NCBI RefSeq assembly: GCF_900327775.1
Contig: NZ_OUMZ01000005.1
Span: forward strand, 124,001-188,000
DNA length: 64,000 bases
Source: Roseovarius sp. EL26
Lineage (GTDB): Bacteria; Pseudomonadota; Alphaproteobacteria; Rhodobacterales; Rhodobacteraceae
Direction: 5' to 3'
Below are positions 51,618 through 60,939 of this stretch, piece after piece. The translations under genes and the position numbers were made by a program. The first letter of the stretch is position 1. Each line of letters starts with the position of its first letter. A model generated the notes under the pieces. It saw only the letters and a program-made list of their open reading frames with translations. It searched no databases and had not been told where the DNA came from.

Positions 51618-51682
51618 ATTAAATTCTAATGACCCACCAGCATCCACACGGATGTCTGGCCAGCCTGATGAAGGAGACACCA

Positions 51683-52873
51683 ATGGCGCAGAGTATCAGC
51701 GAAGAGACAAAGGCGATCGTCAAAGCAACCGTTCCAGCCCTTGAGGCGCATGGGCGTACAATCGTGACTGAGATGTATGCACGGCTGTTGGCGGATGAAG
51801 AGATCCGCGCTTTGTTCAATCAGTCGCATCAGGGCGGCAGCTCTCCCCAGCATGAGGCGCTGACCAATGCGATTTTGGCCTATGCCAAGAACATCGACAA
51901 TCTGGGCGCGCTTGCCGGGGCGGTTGAGCGGATTGCCAACAAGCATGTTGGTTTACAAATTCAGGAAGCGCATTACGAACATGTAGCCAATGCGCTGATC
52001 GGAGCAATTGCGCATGTCTTGGGTGAGGCTGCGACTGACGAGGTTTTGAATGCGTGGGGTGAGGCCTATTGGTTCCTTGCAGGCATCCTGATTGGGCGAG
52101 AAAAAGAGCTCTACCAAGACAAGGCGCAGGCTGAGGGTGGCTGGGACGGCTGGAGAGAATTCCGGATTGCCGAACGCCGTCAGGAAACGGGCTCTGTCAT
52201 ATCGTTTATCCTCAAGCCGGTGGATGGTGGAGCCGTGCTGAAACATCAGCCGGGGCAGTATCTATCGTTTGATTTTGATCTGCCCGGGGTGGGGCGGCAT
52301 CGGCGGAACTATTCGATCTCGTCCAAGCCGAACGGGGACTATTACCGGATCACCGTGAAGCGGGAACCCGAGGGTGCGGTGTCGGGCTGGCTGCACGAAC
52401 AGGCGGTTGAAGGCACGGTGTTGCGGGTCGCGCCGCCTGCTGGCGACTTTGTTTTGGGGGATAGTGCAGAAACTGAGGTGGTGTTGCTGTCTGCCGGTGT
52501 GGGGCTGACGCCGATGGTGTCGATGTTGGAAACACTTGCGGAACGAGGGCAGTCTGCAACCTATCTTCATGCCACATTGGATGGCACGCAGTTGGTGATG
52601 GGCGAGGCGGTCAAGTCGCTGGCTAGCCGGAGCGTGACGTTCTTTGAGGCCCCAAGCGAGGAAGATCGCAGCGCCAGCAACTATGATGTCGAGGGGCGGA
52701 TTTCTCCCGAATGGCTTGCGGCGAATACAGCGACGGAACAGGCGAATTACTACATCTGCGGTCCCAAAGGGTTCATGGCCATGGCGGTGAACGGGTTGAA
52801 AACGGCTGGTGTTCCGCAGGATCGTATTCATTTTGAGTTCTTCGGGCCAGCGTCCGATCTGGATGTGGCATAA
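51683..52873 (+). CDS. hmp: Nitric-oxide dioxygenase (flavohemoglobin)
   Basis: Oxidises NO to nitrate with O2 and NAD(P)H. It is 396 residues, the usual length: a globin domain with the proximal His88 in ANKHVGLQI, an FAD domain with RRNYSISSKPNG, and an NAD domain with SAGVGLTPMVSML and YYICGPKGFM. The ATG at 51683 follows AAGGAGACACCA; an in-frame GTG-like extension upstream is unnecessary. Divergent from nsrR, which probably represses it. Confidence 0.97.
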   Translation: MAQSISEETKAIVKATVPALEAHGRTIVTEMYARLLADEEIRALFNQSHQGGSSPQHEALTNAILAYAKNIDNLGALAGAVERIANKHVGLQIQEAHYEHVANALIGAIAHVLGEAATDEVLNAWGEAYWFLAGILIGREKELYQDKAQAEGGWDGWREFRIAERRQETGSVISFILKPVDGGAVLKHQPGQYLSFDFDLPGVGRHRRNYSISSKPNGDYYRITVKREPEGAVSGWLHEQAVEGTVLRVAPPAGDFVLGDSAETEVVLLSAGVGLTPMVSMLETLAERGQSATYLHATLDGTQLVMGEAVKSLASRSVTFFEAPSEEDRSASNYDVEGRISPEWLAANTATEQANYYICGPKGFMAMAVNGLKTAGVPQDRIHFEFFGPASDLDVA

Positions 52874-52941
52874 GGGATTGTCTGAAATCGAAGACATCCC
52901 GACCTTGTTCCATACAGCGTAGAGGTCGGGGTGTTTTAAAC

Positions 52942-53391
52942 TTAGAGTTTGTTAAATTGGGTGATCAGGCCCTCAAAGTCGTCCGGTTCGATTTCAAAGC
53001 AATGTTCAGCTGTCAAGCGTGCCTTGAGCCACGGTTGTGCGCTTTTGGTCCAGATATGCGCAATTGGAGTGATGTCCTTGATGTTATCCAGTGATCCGCC
53101 TTTGACGCTGAATGTATCGGATTCATCCGGAAAGGCGTGGTAGATGCGAGTGCCGCAGTCAGGGCAGAAGGTACAGGATTTTTGATTGCCGCTTTCGCCT
53201 TGGGTGACCCATGTTTTGAGCATACCAGATGTCAATCGGAAGGCGGAGCCAGGAAACCATACTGAAATGCCAAAGGCGCTGCTGGATTGCTGCTGACAAT
53301 CGGTGCAATGGCAGCAATAGGCCAGAATCGGAGCACTGGTGATCTCAAATCGTACTGTGCCGCATTGGCAGCCGCCGGTGTGGGTTGTCAT
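52942..53391 (-). CDS. GFA-family zinc protein
   Basis: Protein of 149 residues of the glutathione-dependent formaldehyde-activating (GFA) fold: zinc cysteines in GGCQCGTVRFE, CCHCTDCQQQSSS and FCPDCGTRIYH. Members are usually annotated by name only, and true formaldehyde activity is rare. The start at 53391 follows AAAGGACCTCAAA. Ends 68 bp from the convergent hmp gene. Confidence 0.88.
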   Translation of the reverse strand: MTTHTGGCQCGTVRFEITSAPILAYCCHCTDCQQQSSSAFGISVWFPGSAFRLTSGMLKTWVTQGESGNQKSCTFCPDCGTRIYHAFPDESDTFSVKGGSLDNIKDITPIAHIWTKSAQPWLKARLTAEHCFEIEPDDFEGLITQFNKL

Positions 53392-53480
53392 TTTGAGGTC
53401 CTTTGTTTCACCCACAAGCTTAGCAATATTTGGCGAATGTTGCGAACAATGGATTCGCTAAAGACCAATGCTGCGTGCCT

Positions 53481-53510
53481 GCGCGGAATCAAGGGCGAAG
53501 CCCGCCGCGC
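53481..53510. terminator. Strong hairpin between HAD and GFA genes
   Basis: GCGCGG (53481) and CCGCGC (to 53510) enclose GGGC-GAA-GCCC, a two-part stem. It lies downstream of the minus-strand HAD gene and could terminate it, though no T run is present. Confidence 0.4.
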
Positions 53511-53516
53511 GATCGC

Positions 53517-54140
53517 TTAGTGGCTAATACTTGGCTTCAAAATATCAGCCAACTTCATGCCATTACGCCAGTGAACTGCATCCCAACCAGCTTTTCTTGC
53601 TCCATCAATGTTTTCGTGAGTGTCATCGACAAGTAAAAGCTCTTTGGCGTCGCAACCCGCGGCTTTTTCTGCGTAGGTGTAAAAGTCGGCATGCGGCTTT
53701 TGAACTCCAACTTGGGCGGAGTAGATAATTCCATCCACTTCCGACCGTAGGCCAAGTGTGTCCATTAAATATTGTGCTCTTTTGTGTTCTTGATTCGTCG
53801 CCAAATATACGGACAATCCGTTTGTTCGTGCTAGTCTGCAGTCTGCAAGCACAGCATTCATGACCCGTGAATCCATCTTAAACCAATAGGATACAAGTTC
53901 TTCCGCTGTAACGTTGGTGGGAATTTTACTCAAACTAGATGACAAAGCGGGAAGCAAGTTTTGCTTACCCGTCACGACATCATTCCATGATGCAGAGAAA
54001 AACGTTTCGATCAGTTCAGTTGGATCAATGCCGAGATCTTCCCGCAATGAAAAAGTCCATCTCAGACCGTCGGTAGGGCGACCACTGACGAGCACTCCAT
54101 CCACATCCAGCATCAAACAAGTTCGCAAAATCGACTCCAT
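53517..54140 (-). CDS. HAD-superfamily phosphatase-like protein
   Basis: Protein of 207 residues with HAD motifs: LMLDVDGVLV near residue 10 (nucleophile Asp12), YLATNQEHKRA near residue 113, a Lys in VGVQKPHADFY, and LLLVDDTHENIDGARKAGW. Cap insertion is helical (class I). Substrate unknown. Codon use is more AT-rich than the flanking genes, which may mean recent acquisition. Confidence 0.85.
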   Translation of the reverse strand: MESILRTCLMLDVDGVLVSGRPTDGLRWTFSLREDLGIDPTELIETFFSASWNDVVTGKQNLLPALSSSLSKIPTNVTAEELVSYWFKMDSRVMNAVLADCRLARTNGLSVYLATNQEHKRAQYLMDTLGLRSEVDGIIYSAQVGVQKPHADFYTYAEKAAGCDAKELLLVDDTHENIDGARKAGWDAVHWRNGMKLADILKPSISH

Positions 54141-54324
54141 TGTGATGATCTCATGCCTAGGAATACACTTAGATCATACTCAGAATGTGAACAACAACCA
54201 CAGGATCCTTTAGAACCGTTTGAGGTTTCGCTTGTTTTGTTCAAGTTGGGGCTGCCGGAACGCCACTGCCCAGAAGGGCAACATTGACATCCCTGCCCGA
54301 TGAGGGCCGGGCCCTATTGCTGGC

Positions 54325-55083
54325 TTACTCTGGCTTCAGGCTCGCGGTTACGTAGTTCACACTCAGATCTTTTGCGGAGATGGACCAGTTCCATAAGATC
54401 GGATTGAAGACAAAGCCTTTGCGATCTACCGGAGACAGCCCGGAGTTTTCGAGCAGGGTGTAAAGCTCATCCGGGGTGATGAACTTGTTCCACTCATGCG
54501 TGCCCTTGGGCAGCCAGCGCATGATGTGTTCGGCGCCGATGATGGCCATGGCAAAGCTTTTGGCGTTTCGATTGATGGTGGAGCACAGGTGCAATCCGCC
54601 CGGTTTGAGCAATTCCTGACAGGCGGTCAGGAATGTGAGCGGGTCGGCGACATGTTCGACCACTTCCATGTTTAAAACGGCATCGAATTGTTCACCTGCT
54701 TCGACCAGCGCTTCGGCTGAGGTATGGCGGTAATCAATCTCTAGCCCCGACTGTTCGGCGTGAATGCGGGCGACGGGCAGATTGCCCCCGGCGGCATCGG
54801 CCCCGACGACTGTGGCCCCAAGACGGGCCATCGGTTCGCTGAGCAACCCGCCGCCGCAGCCGATATCCAAAATGCGTAAGCCTTTGAAGGGCAGGGCATC
54901 ATTCAGATCACGATCAAATTCAGCGGCGATTTGCGATGTGATATAATCCAACCGGCATGGGTTGAGCATGTGCAGAGGTTTGAATTTACCATTGGGGTCC
55001 CACCATTCGGCGGCCATCGCCTCGAACTTGGCAACTTCGGCGGGGTCAATTGTGGTTTGAGCAGCTTGCATTTTGCTCTCCAT
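54325..55083 (-). CDS. ubiG: Ubiquinone O-methyltransferase
   Basis: SAM-dependent methyltransferase of 252 residues acting twice in ubiquinone synthesis. Motif I is [20 protein letters not shown] near residue 71, and [28 protein letters not shown] near the start plus [26 protein letters not shown] are UbiG signatures. Starts 55083 or 55071 are possible. Divergent from pip with 38 bp between. Confidence 0.95.
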   Translation of the reverse strand: MESKMQAAQTTIDPAEVAKFEAMAAEWWDPNGKFKPLHMLNPCRLDYITSQIAAEFDRDLNDALPFKGLRILDIGCGGGLLSEPMARLGATVVGADAAGGNLPVARIHAEQSGLEIDYRHTSAEALVEAGEQFDAVLNMEVVEHVADPLTFLTACQELLKPGGLHLCSTINRNAKSFAMAIIGAEHIMRWLPKGTHEWNKFITPDELYTLLENSGLSPVDRKGFVFNPILWNWSISAKDLSVNYVTASLKPE

Positions 55084-55121
55084 ATGCTCATGTGGTCCTG
55101 CCCTAAGTATATAGGACGGTT

Positions 55122-56096
55122 ATGGATAAATACGCAGGCCAAAAGAGCGCAGTCCAGTACCTCTATCCTCCGATCGAGCCTTTTGATCGGAAAATGGTGG
55201 ATATGGGCGATGGCCACACCATTTATGTTGAACAATCGGGTAATCCTGCCGGTCTGCCGGTGGTGGTGTTCCATGGTGGCCCTGGTGGCGGGTGTAGCCC
55301 AGCGATGCGGCGGTACTTTGATCCGACTGTTTTTCGAATCATCCTGTTTGATCAACGTGGCTGTGGCCGATCAACGCCACACGCCAGTGTTGAGGCCAAT
55401 ACGACATGGCATCTGATCGCAGATATTGAGGCGATCCGTGAGATGTATAGTATTGATCAATGGATCGTATTCGGTGGCAGTTGGGGGGCGACGCTGGCGC
55501 TGATCTATGCGGAAACTCATCCCGAACGGGTGCGCAATCTGGTGCTGCGCGGGGTGTTTTTAATGACCAACGCCGAACTGAACTGGTTTTATGGCGGCGG
55601 GGCCGGGGCGTTTTGGCCGGAAACCTGGGCGCGGTTTCAAAAGCTGATACCCGAGGAAGAGCGCGATGACATGATCGGGGCCTACAAGCGCCGTCTGTTT
55701 TGCGAAGATGCACAGGTTGAGGTCACGCATGCGCGGGCTTGGGCGGCGTGGGAAAACGCGTTGGCTACAGTGCATTCAACCGGACGCACCAGCGATGGAC
55801 CATCTGATTATGTGCGCGCGTTTGCGCGGATCGAAAATCATTACTTTAGTCATCATGGATTTCTGGCGGAAGACGGGCAGATTTTGCGCGACGTTGACCG
55901 GATCAGGCATATCCCGGGTGTGATCGTGCAGGGCCGGTATGACATGATCTGCCCGCCGAAATCAGCCTATGCACTGGCCGAAGCGTGGGGGAATGTAGAT
56001 TTACGCATGATTCCGATGGCCGGGCACGCGCTGTCAGAGCCGGGCATCAGTGCCGAACTGGTCAGTGCGATGGACCGAATTGCGCGCGGGCAGTAA
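55122..56096 (+). CDS. pip: Proline iminopeptidase
   Basis: Alpha/beta hydrolase (family S33) of 324 residues that releases N-terminal proline. Oxyanion motif HGGPGGGCSP at 51-60, nucleophile Ser120 in GGSWGATLAL, and DQRGCGRSTPH are visible; the acidic residue and His lie in RYDMICPP and MAGHALSEPG. Cytoplasmic. Confidence 0.94.
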   Translation: MDKYAGQKSAVQYLYPPIEPFDRKMVDMGDGHTIYVEQSGNPAGLPVVVFHGGPGGGCSPAMRRYFDPTVFRIILFDQRGCGRSTPHASVEANTTWHLIADIEAIREMYSIDQWIVFGGSWGATLALIYAETHPERVRNLVLRGVFLMTNAELNWFYGGGAGAFWPETWARFQKLIPEEERDDMIGAYKRRLFCEDAQVEVTHARAWAAWENALATVHSTGRTSDGPSDYVRAFARIENHYFSHHGFLAEDGQILRDVDRIRHIPGVIVQGRYDMICPPKSAYALAEAWGNVDLRMIPMAGHALSEPGISAELVSAMDRIARGQ

Positions 56097-56196
56097 GCGG
56101 CTAGACCTCTGTGCCGAAATGCGCTCAATATACACCAAGCGCCAGCTTGACACGTGTCTCGCCAGCTTTCCAATCTGATGAATGAAGAGGCAAGCT

Positions 56197-56517
56197 ATGA
56201 GTTTTATCGCAATGAATCGTTTTAAGGTCTGTTCGGGTTCCGAGGCAGAGTTTGAGACTGTCTGGAAGTCCCGTGAGAGCCGGTTAAAGGAACTGGGCGG
56301 ATTTCGGGAGTTTCGTCTGCTGAAAGGACCTGAGGGCGAAGGATATACGCTTTATTCCAGTCACGTGATCTGGGGCAGCCGAAGTGATTTTGAAGCCTGG
56401 ACAAAATCCGAGCAGTTCCGCGATGCCCATAAGAATGCAGGCAGCCAAACCAAGAAGTATGAGCTGATGGGCCCGCCGCAGTTTGAAGGTTTTGAGACTG
56501 TTTTGCAGGAAGGTTGA
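56197..56517 (+). CDS. Heme-degrading-monooxygenase-like (ABM domain) protein
   Basis: Small protein of 106 residues with an antibiotic-biosynthesis-monooxygenase fold similar to IsdG/HmoA: MNRFKVCSGSEAEFETVWKSRES at the start, HVIWGSRSDFEAWTKSEQFRDAHKNAG in the second half. IsdG-type catalytic residues are only partly recognisable, so heme cleavage is a possibility rather than a call. Start 56197 follows AGAGGCAAGCT. Confidence 0.75.
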   Translation: MSFIAMNRFKVCSGSEAEFETVWKSRESRLKELGGFREFRLLKGPEGEGYTLYSSHVIWGSRSDFEAWTKSEQFRDAHKNAGSQTKKYELMGPPQFEGFETVLQEG

Positions 56518-56591
56518 AGAAACTAGGGCCAGCCTGTGATTGCGCGGGCTGGTCGGTTTGATGTTTTGTCGGGCACAACCGGAATGGGCAA

Positions 56592-56984
56592 TCAGGCTTG
56601 CAGCTGTCGTTCGTAATCCTCGGCGTCGAACCAGCCTTTGGAGGATTTGACCTTGAGGTTTTCATCCAGTTCCCATTCTTCCCAGCCTTGAAATTCAACA
56701 TATTTCCCGGTGTTGACCTGTGTGCCTTGAAAGGTCCAGACGTATACAGCGTGGTGTCCTGCGATGAAGGTGTTATCAAGCCGGAGCACCACATCGGGAA
56801 ATTCGTCGCAAAACCCACTCACCATATCAGCGATATCTTGATGTCCATTCATGGGTTCACCGTGGTTAATGATAAAGCAGGCGTCTTCGGTATAAGATGC
56901 GGCGACATCAGTTGCTGACTTGCGGCACCACGCATCAATATGTGTGTTGACGATATTCTGAATTTTTTCAATATTCGAAGGCAT
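56592..56984 (-). CDS. SnoaL-like (NTF2-fold) protein
   Basis: Protein of 130 residues of the SnoaL/NTF2-like superfamily: AWCRKSATDVAASYTEDACFIINHGEPMNGHQDIADM and a C-terminal YVEFQGWEEWEL. Typical of small isomerases or of proteins with no known activity. It follows the oxidoreductase gene at 57015-57878 on the same strand, 30 bp apart, likely co-transcribed. Confidence 0.78.
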   Translation of the reverse strand: MPSNIEKIQNIVNTHIDAWCRKSATDVAASYTEDACFIINHGEPMNGHQDIADMVSGFCDEFPDVVLRLDNTFIAGHHAVYVWTFQGTQVNTGKYVEFQGWEEWELDENLKVKSSKGWFDAEDYERQLQA

Positions 56985-57014
56985 ATGAATTCCCAGTATG
57001 CAAAAGTTAGTGAG

Positions 57015-57878
57015 TTAATTCTGGTTGAGCAACGCGACCAGCGCGGTTAAAGCCTTGTCTTCTAATCCGGCATCCATGCCCTTGTGTGCGGCATCGCTGA
57101 AGAGTTTAGGCAGCTCATTCGGCGCGCCAACTTCATCAAACGTTTTCAAGGCATCATCGAGGGCAGCTGCATAGGTCGCCATGGTTGCAGGTGGGTTGTC
57201 AAAATTGCCAGTAGGAGCCGTGTCTGCGAAATACTTGTGATAACTGGGGAGAACCCCCATAGAAACGGGGATGAGTTTGGCAAAATTGTCCAAAGGTATT
57301 CCGGCTTTTTGACATACAAGCGCCCCATAGAGCATCCCAAACATGAAACCTTGACGGGTTGTGAAGAGTGCCGCAAAGAGCGCGGCCAGCATGCTTGCAT
57401 TGGTTCCAACATGTATTGATCCGCCGCCTAAGGTCGAAATGTGTGGCCGCCACTTTTCCCAGAGCGTAGGTTCCGCTACGATGGTTAGCACGGTGTCTTC
57501 ACCGCCAATCGCTGTGGGATAGGCATTGATGATGCCAACCAACCAAGATCCACCCCGAGCAGTCACGAACTGGGTGAGGGCGTCTGCTTCGGAGGCGCCA
57601 CCGGTGCTGAGTTCGATAATGGTTTTGTTGTTGAGCGATGCTTCACAGGTTTGCAGCAACTCAAGGGTCTGGTCATGTGATTTAATGCAGATGATTGTTG
57701 CCGGGCTGCTGGCAATTGCATCGGCTGCGGAGGTGGCCGCGGTCGCGCCTTGGGAAACAAGTGAGGGTATTTTTTCCGAGCTTCTGTTCCAAACCGTGAC
57801 AGTGTAGCCGCTCTTTATTAATGTGCTGGCCAGTGCGCTGCCCATGGCGCCCAAGCCAATAACAGAAATATCTGACAT
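57015..57878 (-). CDS. NAD(P)-binding oxidoreductase, beta-hydroxyacid dehydrogenase/imine-reductase-like
   Basis: Protein of 287 residues: Rossmann start DISVIGLGAMGSALASTLIKSGYTVTVWNRS and ELSTGGASEADAL, a second all-helical half with FMFGMLYGALVCQKAGI. The sequence resembles imine-reductase-type members more than classical GarR (the usual catalytic Lys region is not clear). Start 57878 follows AAAGGAAAATTC. Substrate unknown; paired with a SnoaL-like gene. Confidence 0.82.
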   Translation of the reverse strand: MSDISVIGLGAMGSALASTLIKSGYTVTVWNRSSEKIPSLVSQGATAATSAADAIASSPATIICIKSHDQTLELLQTCEASLNNKTIIELSTGGASEADALTQFVTARGGSWLVGIINAYPTAIGGEDTVLTIVAEPTLWEKWRPHISTLGGGSIHVGTNASMLAALFAALFTTRQGFMFGMLYGALVCQKAGIPLDNFAKLIPVSMGVLPSYHKYFADTAPTGNFDNPPATMATYAAALDDALKTFDEVGAPNELPKLFSDAAHKGMDAGLEDKALTALVALLNQN

Positions 57879-57978
57879 GAATTTTCCTTTAAAATATGTA
57901 ATCATTTTACCCTAGTGGAAGCATAGCTGTGTGTCTTGGATTCAATTCCCTTGCAGACTCAGATCAAGAGGCGTATAT

Positions 57979-58056
57979 GCACCTCAACAGCGGTGCTGAC
58001 GGGTCCAAACCGGAAGCTCCACCGGATTAGACAACGGGCCGCGCGCCCGTTTTTTT
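57979..58056 (+). promoter_or_regulatory. Possible attenuator leader of rimP-nusA-infB
   Basis: Ahead of rimP, hairpins GCACC/GGTGC (57979-57996) and CCGG/CCGG (58010-58025) are followed by a true intrinsic terminator: AACGGGC (58033-58039), loop, GCCCGTT (58045-58051) and seven Ts. The terminator is 24 nt before the rimP start, with the upstream gene divergent, so it can only act on transcripts entering rimP. That layout suggests attenuation of the operon. Confidence 0.6.
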
Positions 58057-58079
58057 GTGTTCGCACGATGTAGGAAACC

Positions 58080-58652
58080 ATGAGCAACGACCTGATTGCA
58101 AAAGCAGCGATTGACCGCCGATTGGCCGAAATCATCACCCCCGTTATCGAGGATCTGGGGTTCGAATTGGTGCGCGTACGTCTTATGGGCGGCAAAACCC
58201 ACATTCTGCAAATCATGGCGCAACGTGCCGATGGTGGAATGGAAGTCGACGAATGCGCTAATATCTCAAACGCGGTGAGCGCCATTTTGGATGTCGAAGA
58301 CCCGATTGTTGAGACATACACCCTAGAAGTGTCCAGTCCTGGGATCGACCGACCGTTGACCCGCCTTAAGGATTTTGAAGAATTCGAAGGTTATGAAGCC
58401 AAGCTGGAAACCAATGAGCTGATTGATGGCCGTAAGCGGTTCAAGGGCGTGTTGGCCGGTGTTGAAGGCGAAGAAGTGCTGATCAACATTGAAGAAGGCA
58501 CTGTTGGCTTGCAATTCGACTGGCTGTCGGATGCAAAGTTGGTTCTGACCGATGAGCTGATCAAAGAAATGCTACGGGCGCGTAAGGCGTCTGGCGCGAT
58601 TAACGAAGAACAATTCGACGATATCGAGACTGACGAGTCCGAGGAGGGCTGA
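58080..58652 (+). CDS. rimP: Ribosome maturation factor RimP
   Basis: 30S assembly factor of 190 residues: [24 protein letters not shown] at the start, then [18 protein letters not shown] and [14 protein letters not shown], the RimP hallmark, with a C-terminal acidic tail. First gene of the nusA-infB operon. The start at 58080 follows TAGGAAACC. Confidence 0.96.
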   Translation: MSNDLIAKAAIDRRLAEIITPVIEDLGFELVRVRLMGGKTHILQIMAQRADGGMEVDECANISNAVSAILDVEDPIVETYTLEVSSPGIDRPLTRLKDFEEFEGYEAKLETNELIDGRKRFKGVLAGVEGEEVLINIEEGTVGLQFDWLSDAKLVLTDELIKEMLRARKASGAINEEQFDDIETDESEEG

Positions 58653-58656
58653 GATT

Positions 58657-60288
58657 ATGGCAATTACATCTGCAAACCAGTTGGAGCTGCTGCAAACTGC
58701 CGAGGCGGTCGCACGCGAAAAGATGATCGACCCCGGCCTGGTGGTCGAAGCGATGGAAGAATCGCTCGCCCGTGCCGCCAAGAGCCGTTACGGCGCCGAG
58801 ATGGACATACGCGTGACCATCGACCGTAAAACGGGCCGTGCGACATTCACGCGTGTCCGCACCGTGGTTGAAGACGAAGAGCTGGAAAACTATCAAGCTG
58901 AGTTCACGGTTGAGCAGGCCGCGCAGTATCTGGATGACCCCAAAGTCGGCGACCAGTTCATCGAAGAAGTGCCACCAGTTGAAATGGGCCGGATTGCCGC
59001 GCAAAGCGCCAAGCAGGTGATCTTGCAGAAGGTTCGCGAAGCTGAGCGTGACCGTCAGTTTGAAGAATTCAAAGACCGCGCGGGCACCATCATTAACGGT
59101 GTTGTCAAACGTGAAGAATACGGCAACGTCATCGTGGATGTGGGTCGTGGCGAAGCGATCCTGCGCCGCAACGAGAAGATCGGTCGCGAGAGCTATCGCC
59201 CGAATGACCGTATTCGTTGCTTCATCAAGGATGTGCGTCGCGAAAACCGTGGTCCTCAGATTTTCCTGAGCCGGACTGCTCCGGAATTCATGGCTGCATT
59301 GTTCAAGATGGAAGTGCCTGAGATTTATGATGGCATCATCGAGATCAAAGCCGTGGCCCGTGACCCGGGTTCGCGCGCCAAGATTGCCGTGATTTCTTAT
59401 GATGGTTCAATCGACCCTGTGGGTGCCTGCGTTGGTATGCGTGGTAGCCGTGTTCAAGCGGTTGTGAACGAGCTGCAGGGTGAAAAGATCGACATCATTC
59501 CATGGAACGATGATCAACCTACATTCCTTGTGAACGCGTTGCAGCCTGCAGAAGTGTCCAAGGTTGTTCTGGATGAAGAAGCCGAGCGCATCGAAGTTGT
59601 TGTTCCTGAAGAGCAGCTGAGCCTTGCCATTGGTCGTCGTGGTCAAAACGTACGTCTGGCCAGCCAGCTGACCCACCTGGACATCGATATCATGACCGAA
59701 GCCGAAGATTCGGCGCGTCGTCAGAAAGAATTCGAAGAACGCACTGGCCTGTTTATGGCGGCGTTGGACCTGGATGAGTTCTTTGCACAATTGTTGGTCT
59801 CAGAAGGCTTCACCAATCTGGAAGAAGTGGCCTATGTCGAAATTGACGAGCTGCTGGTGATTGACGGTGTAGATGACGGCACAGCAAATGAGCTGCAGGC
59901 CCGTGCGCGTGATGTGCTGGAAGCACAGGCGCGTGAAGCACTTGAAAAAGCTCGTGCGCTGGGGGCTGAGGACAGCCTGATCCAGTTTGAAGGTCTGACA
60001 CCTCGTATGGTGCAGGCATTGGCCGAAGATGGTGTGAAAACGCTGGAAGATTTCGCAACCTGCGCCGATTGGGAATTGGCTGGTGGCTGGACCACTGTTG
60101 ATGGTGAGCGGGTCAAAGATGATGGCCTTTTGGAACCCCATAATGTTTCGCTGGAAGAGGCGCGAGACATGGTGATGACTGCACGAATCATGCTGGGTTG
60201 GGTTGATCCAGCTGACTTGGAACAGGACGACGCTGAGGCCGATGAGGCTGAGCTGTCTGACGAAGCAGCAGAGGAAGCCGAGGCCTGA
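58657..60288 (+). CDS. nusA: Transcription elongation/termination factor NusA
   Basis: Protein of 543 residues: N-terminal polymerase-binding domain, S1 domain (GVVKREEYGNVIVDVGRGEAILR near 145), KH1 and KH2 (DPVGACVGMRGSRVQAVVNEL, SLAIGRRGQNVRLASQL), then two helix-hairpin C-terminal repeats and an acidic tail. It binds RNA polymerase and promotes pausing, termination and antitermination. It starts 5 bp after rimP with GAGGAGGGC upstream. NusA could itself influence the leader terminator. Confidence 0.97.
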   Translation: MAITSANQLELLQTAEAVAREKMIDPGLVVEAMEESLARAAKSRYGAEMDIRVTIDRKTGRATFTRVRTVVEDEELENYQAEFTVEQAAQYLDDPKVGDQFIEEVPPVEMGRIAAQSAKQVILQKVREAERDRQFEEFKDRAGTIINGVVKREEYGNVIVDVGRGEAILRRNEKIGRESYRPNDRIRCFIKDVRRENRGPQIFLSRTAPEFMAALFKMEVPEIYDGIIEIKAVARDPGSRAKIAVISYDGSIDPVGACVGMRGSRVQAVVNELQGEKIDIIPWNDDQPTFLVNALQPAEVSKVVLDEEAERIEVVVPEEQLSLAIGRRGQNVRLASQLTHLDIDIMTEAEDSARRQKEFEERTGLFMAALDLDEFFAQLLVSEGFTNLEEVAYVEIDELLVIDGVDDGTANELQARARDVLEAQAREALEKARALGAEDSLIQFEGLTPRMVQALAEDGVKTLEDFATCADWELAGGWTTVDGERVKDDGLLEPHNVSLEEARDMVMTARIMLGWVDPADLEQDDAEADEAELSDEAAEEAEA

Positions 60289-60310
60289 TCTCAGGCCTCG
60301 GAGGCATCAC

Positions 60311-60934
60311 ATGGGACGCGGTGGGCAACCCAAAGATCGGCAGGACGGTCCTGAACGCAAGTGCATAGTCACGGGCGAGGTGCAGCCAAAAAATGGCTTG
60401 CTTCGTTTTGCTGTGGGACCTGACAACCAAATATTTCCAGACCTGATGGAGAAGCTCCCAGGTCGGGGAATATGGGTATCTGCGGATCGTGCGGCATTGG
60501 AAAAAGCAACCAGCAAAGGCTTGTTTGCCCGTGCTGCACGACAGCCGGTCACTGTGCCAGACGATTTGGTGCAGCAGATCGAGGATCTTTTGGCCAAGCG
60601 TGTGGTTGATCTGATCAGCCTTGCCCGCAAAGGCGGGGGCGCTGTTTCTGGCTACGAAAAGGTCAAGGACTGGCTGAGTAAAGAAGTCGCGTTGATTTTG
60701 GTGCAAGCCAGCGACGGATCAGAGCGTGGCAAGTCGAAATTGAGTACGCCCCACTATGGGCATTTTATTGGATGGCTGACGGCGGACGAACTTGGCCGGG
60801 CCTTTGGGCGACAAACAACGATTCACGCGGCACTGGGCGCTGGTGGTTTGGCGCAACGTGTTGTAGAGGATGCGGCAAGGCTAAAAGGCCTGCGTGTCTT
60901 GGACGGTGACGCGGTTCACCGGAAAGGGAAATAG
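60311..60934 (+). CDS. YlxR (DUF448) RNA-binding protein with L7Ae-like domain
   Basis: Protein of 207 residues. An N-terminal YlxR domain, [25 protein letters not shown] then [16 protein letters not shown], is followed by an L7Ae-type segment ([23 protein letters not shown]). YlxR sits between nusA and infB in many bacteria and binds RNA. The start at 60311 follows CGGAGGCATCAC; an upstream in-frame start lies within nusA and is rejected. Confidence 0.93.
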   Translation: MGRGGQPKDRQDGPERKCIVTGEVQPKNGLLRFAVGPDNQIFPDLMEKLPGRGIWVSADRAALEKATSKGLFARAARQPVTVPDDLVQQIEDLLAKRVVDLISLARKGGGAVSGYEKVKDWLSKEVALILVQASDGSERGKSKLSTPHYGHFIGWLTADELGRAFGRQTTIHAALGAGGLAQRVVEDAARLKGLRVLDGDAVHRKGK

Positions 60935-60939
60935 ACGAG

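Noticed and set aside
57930..57960. tRNA-like T-loop GGATTCAATTCC
   Set aside because: No matching acceptor, D or anticodon arms around it.
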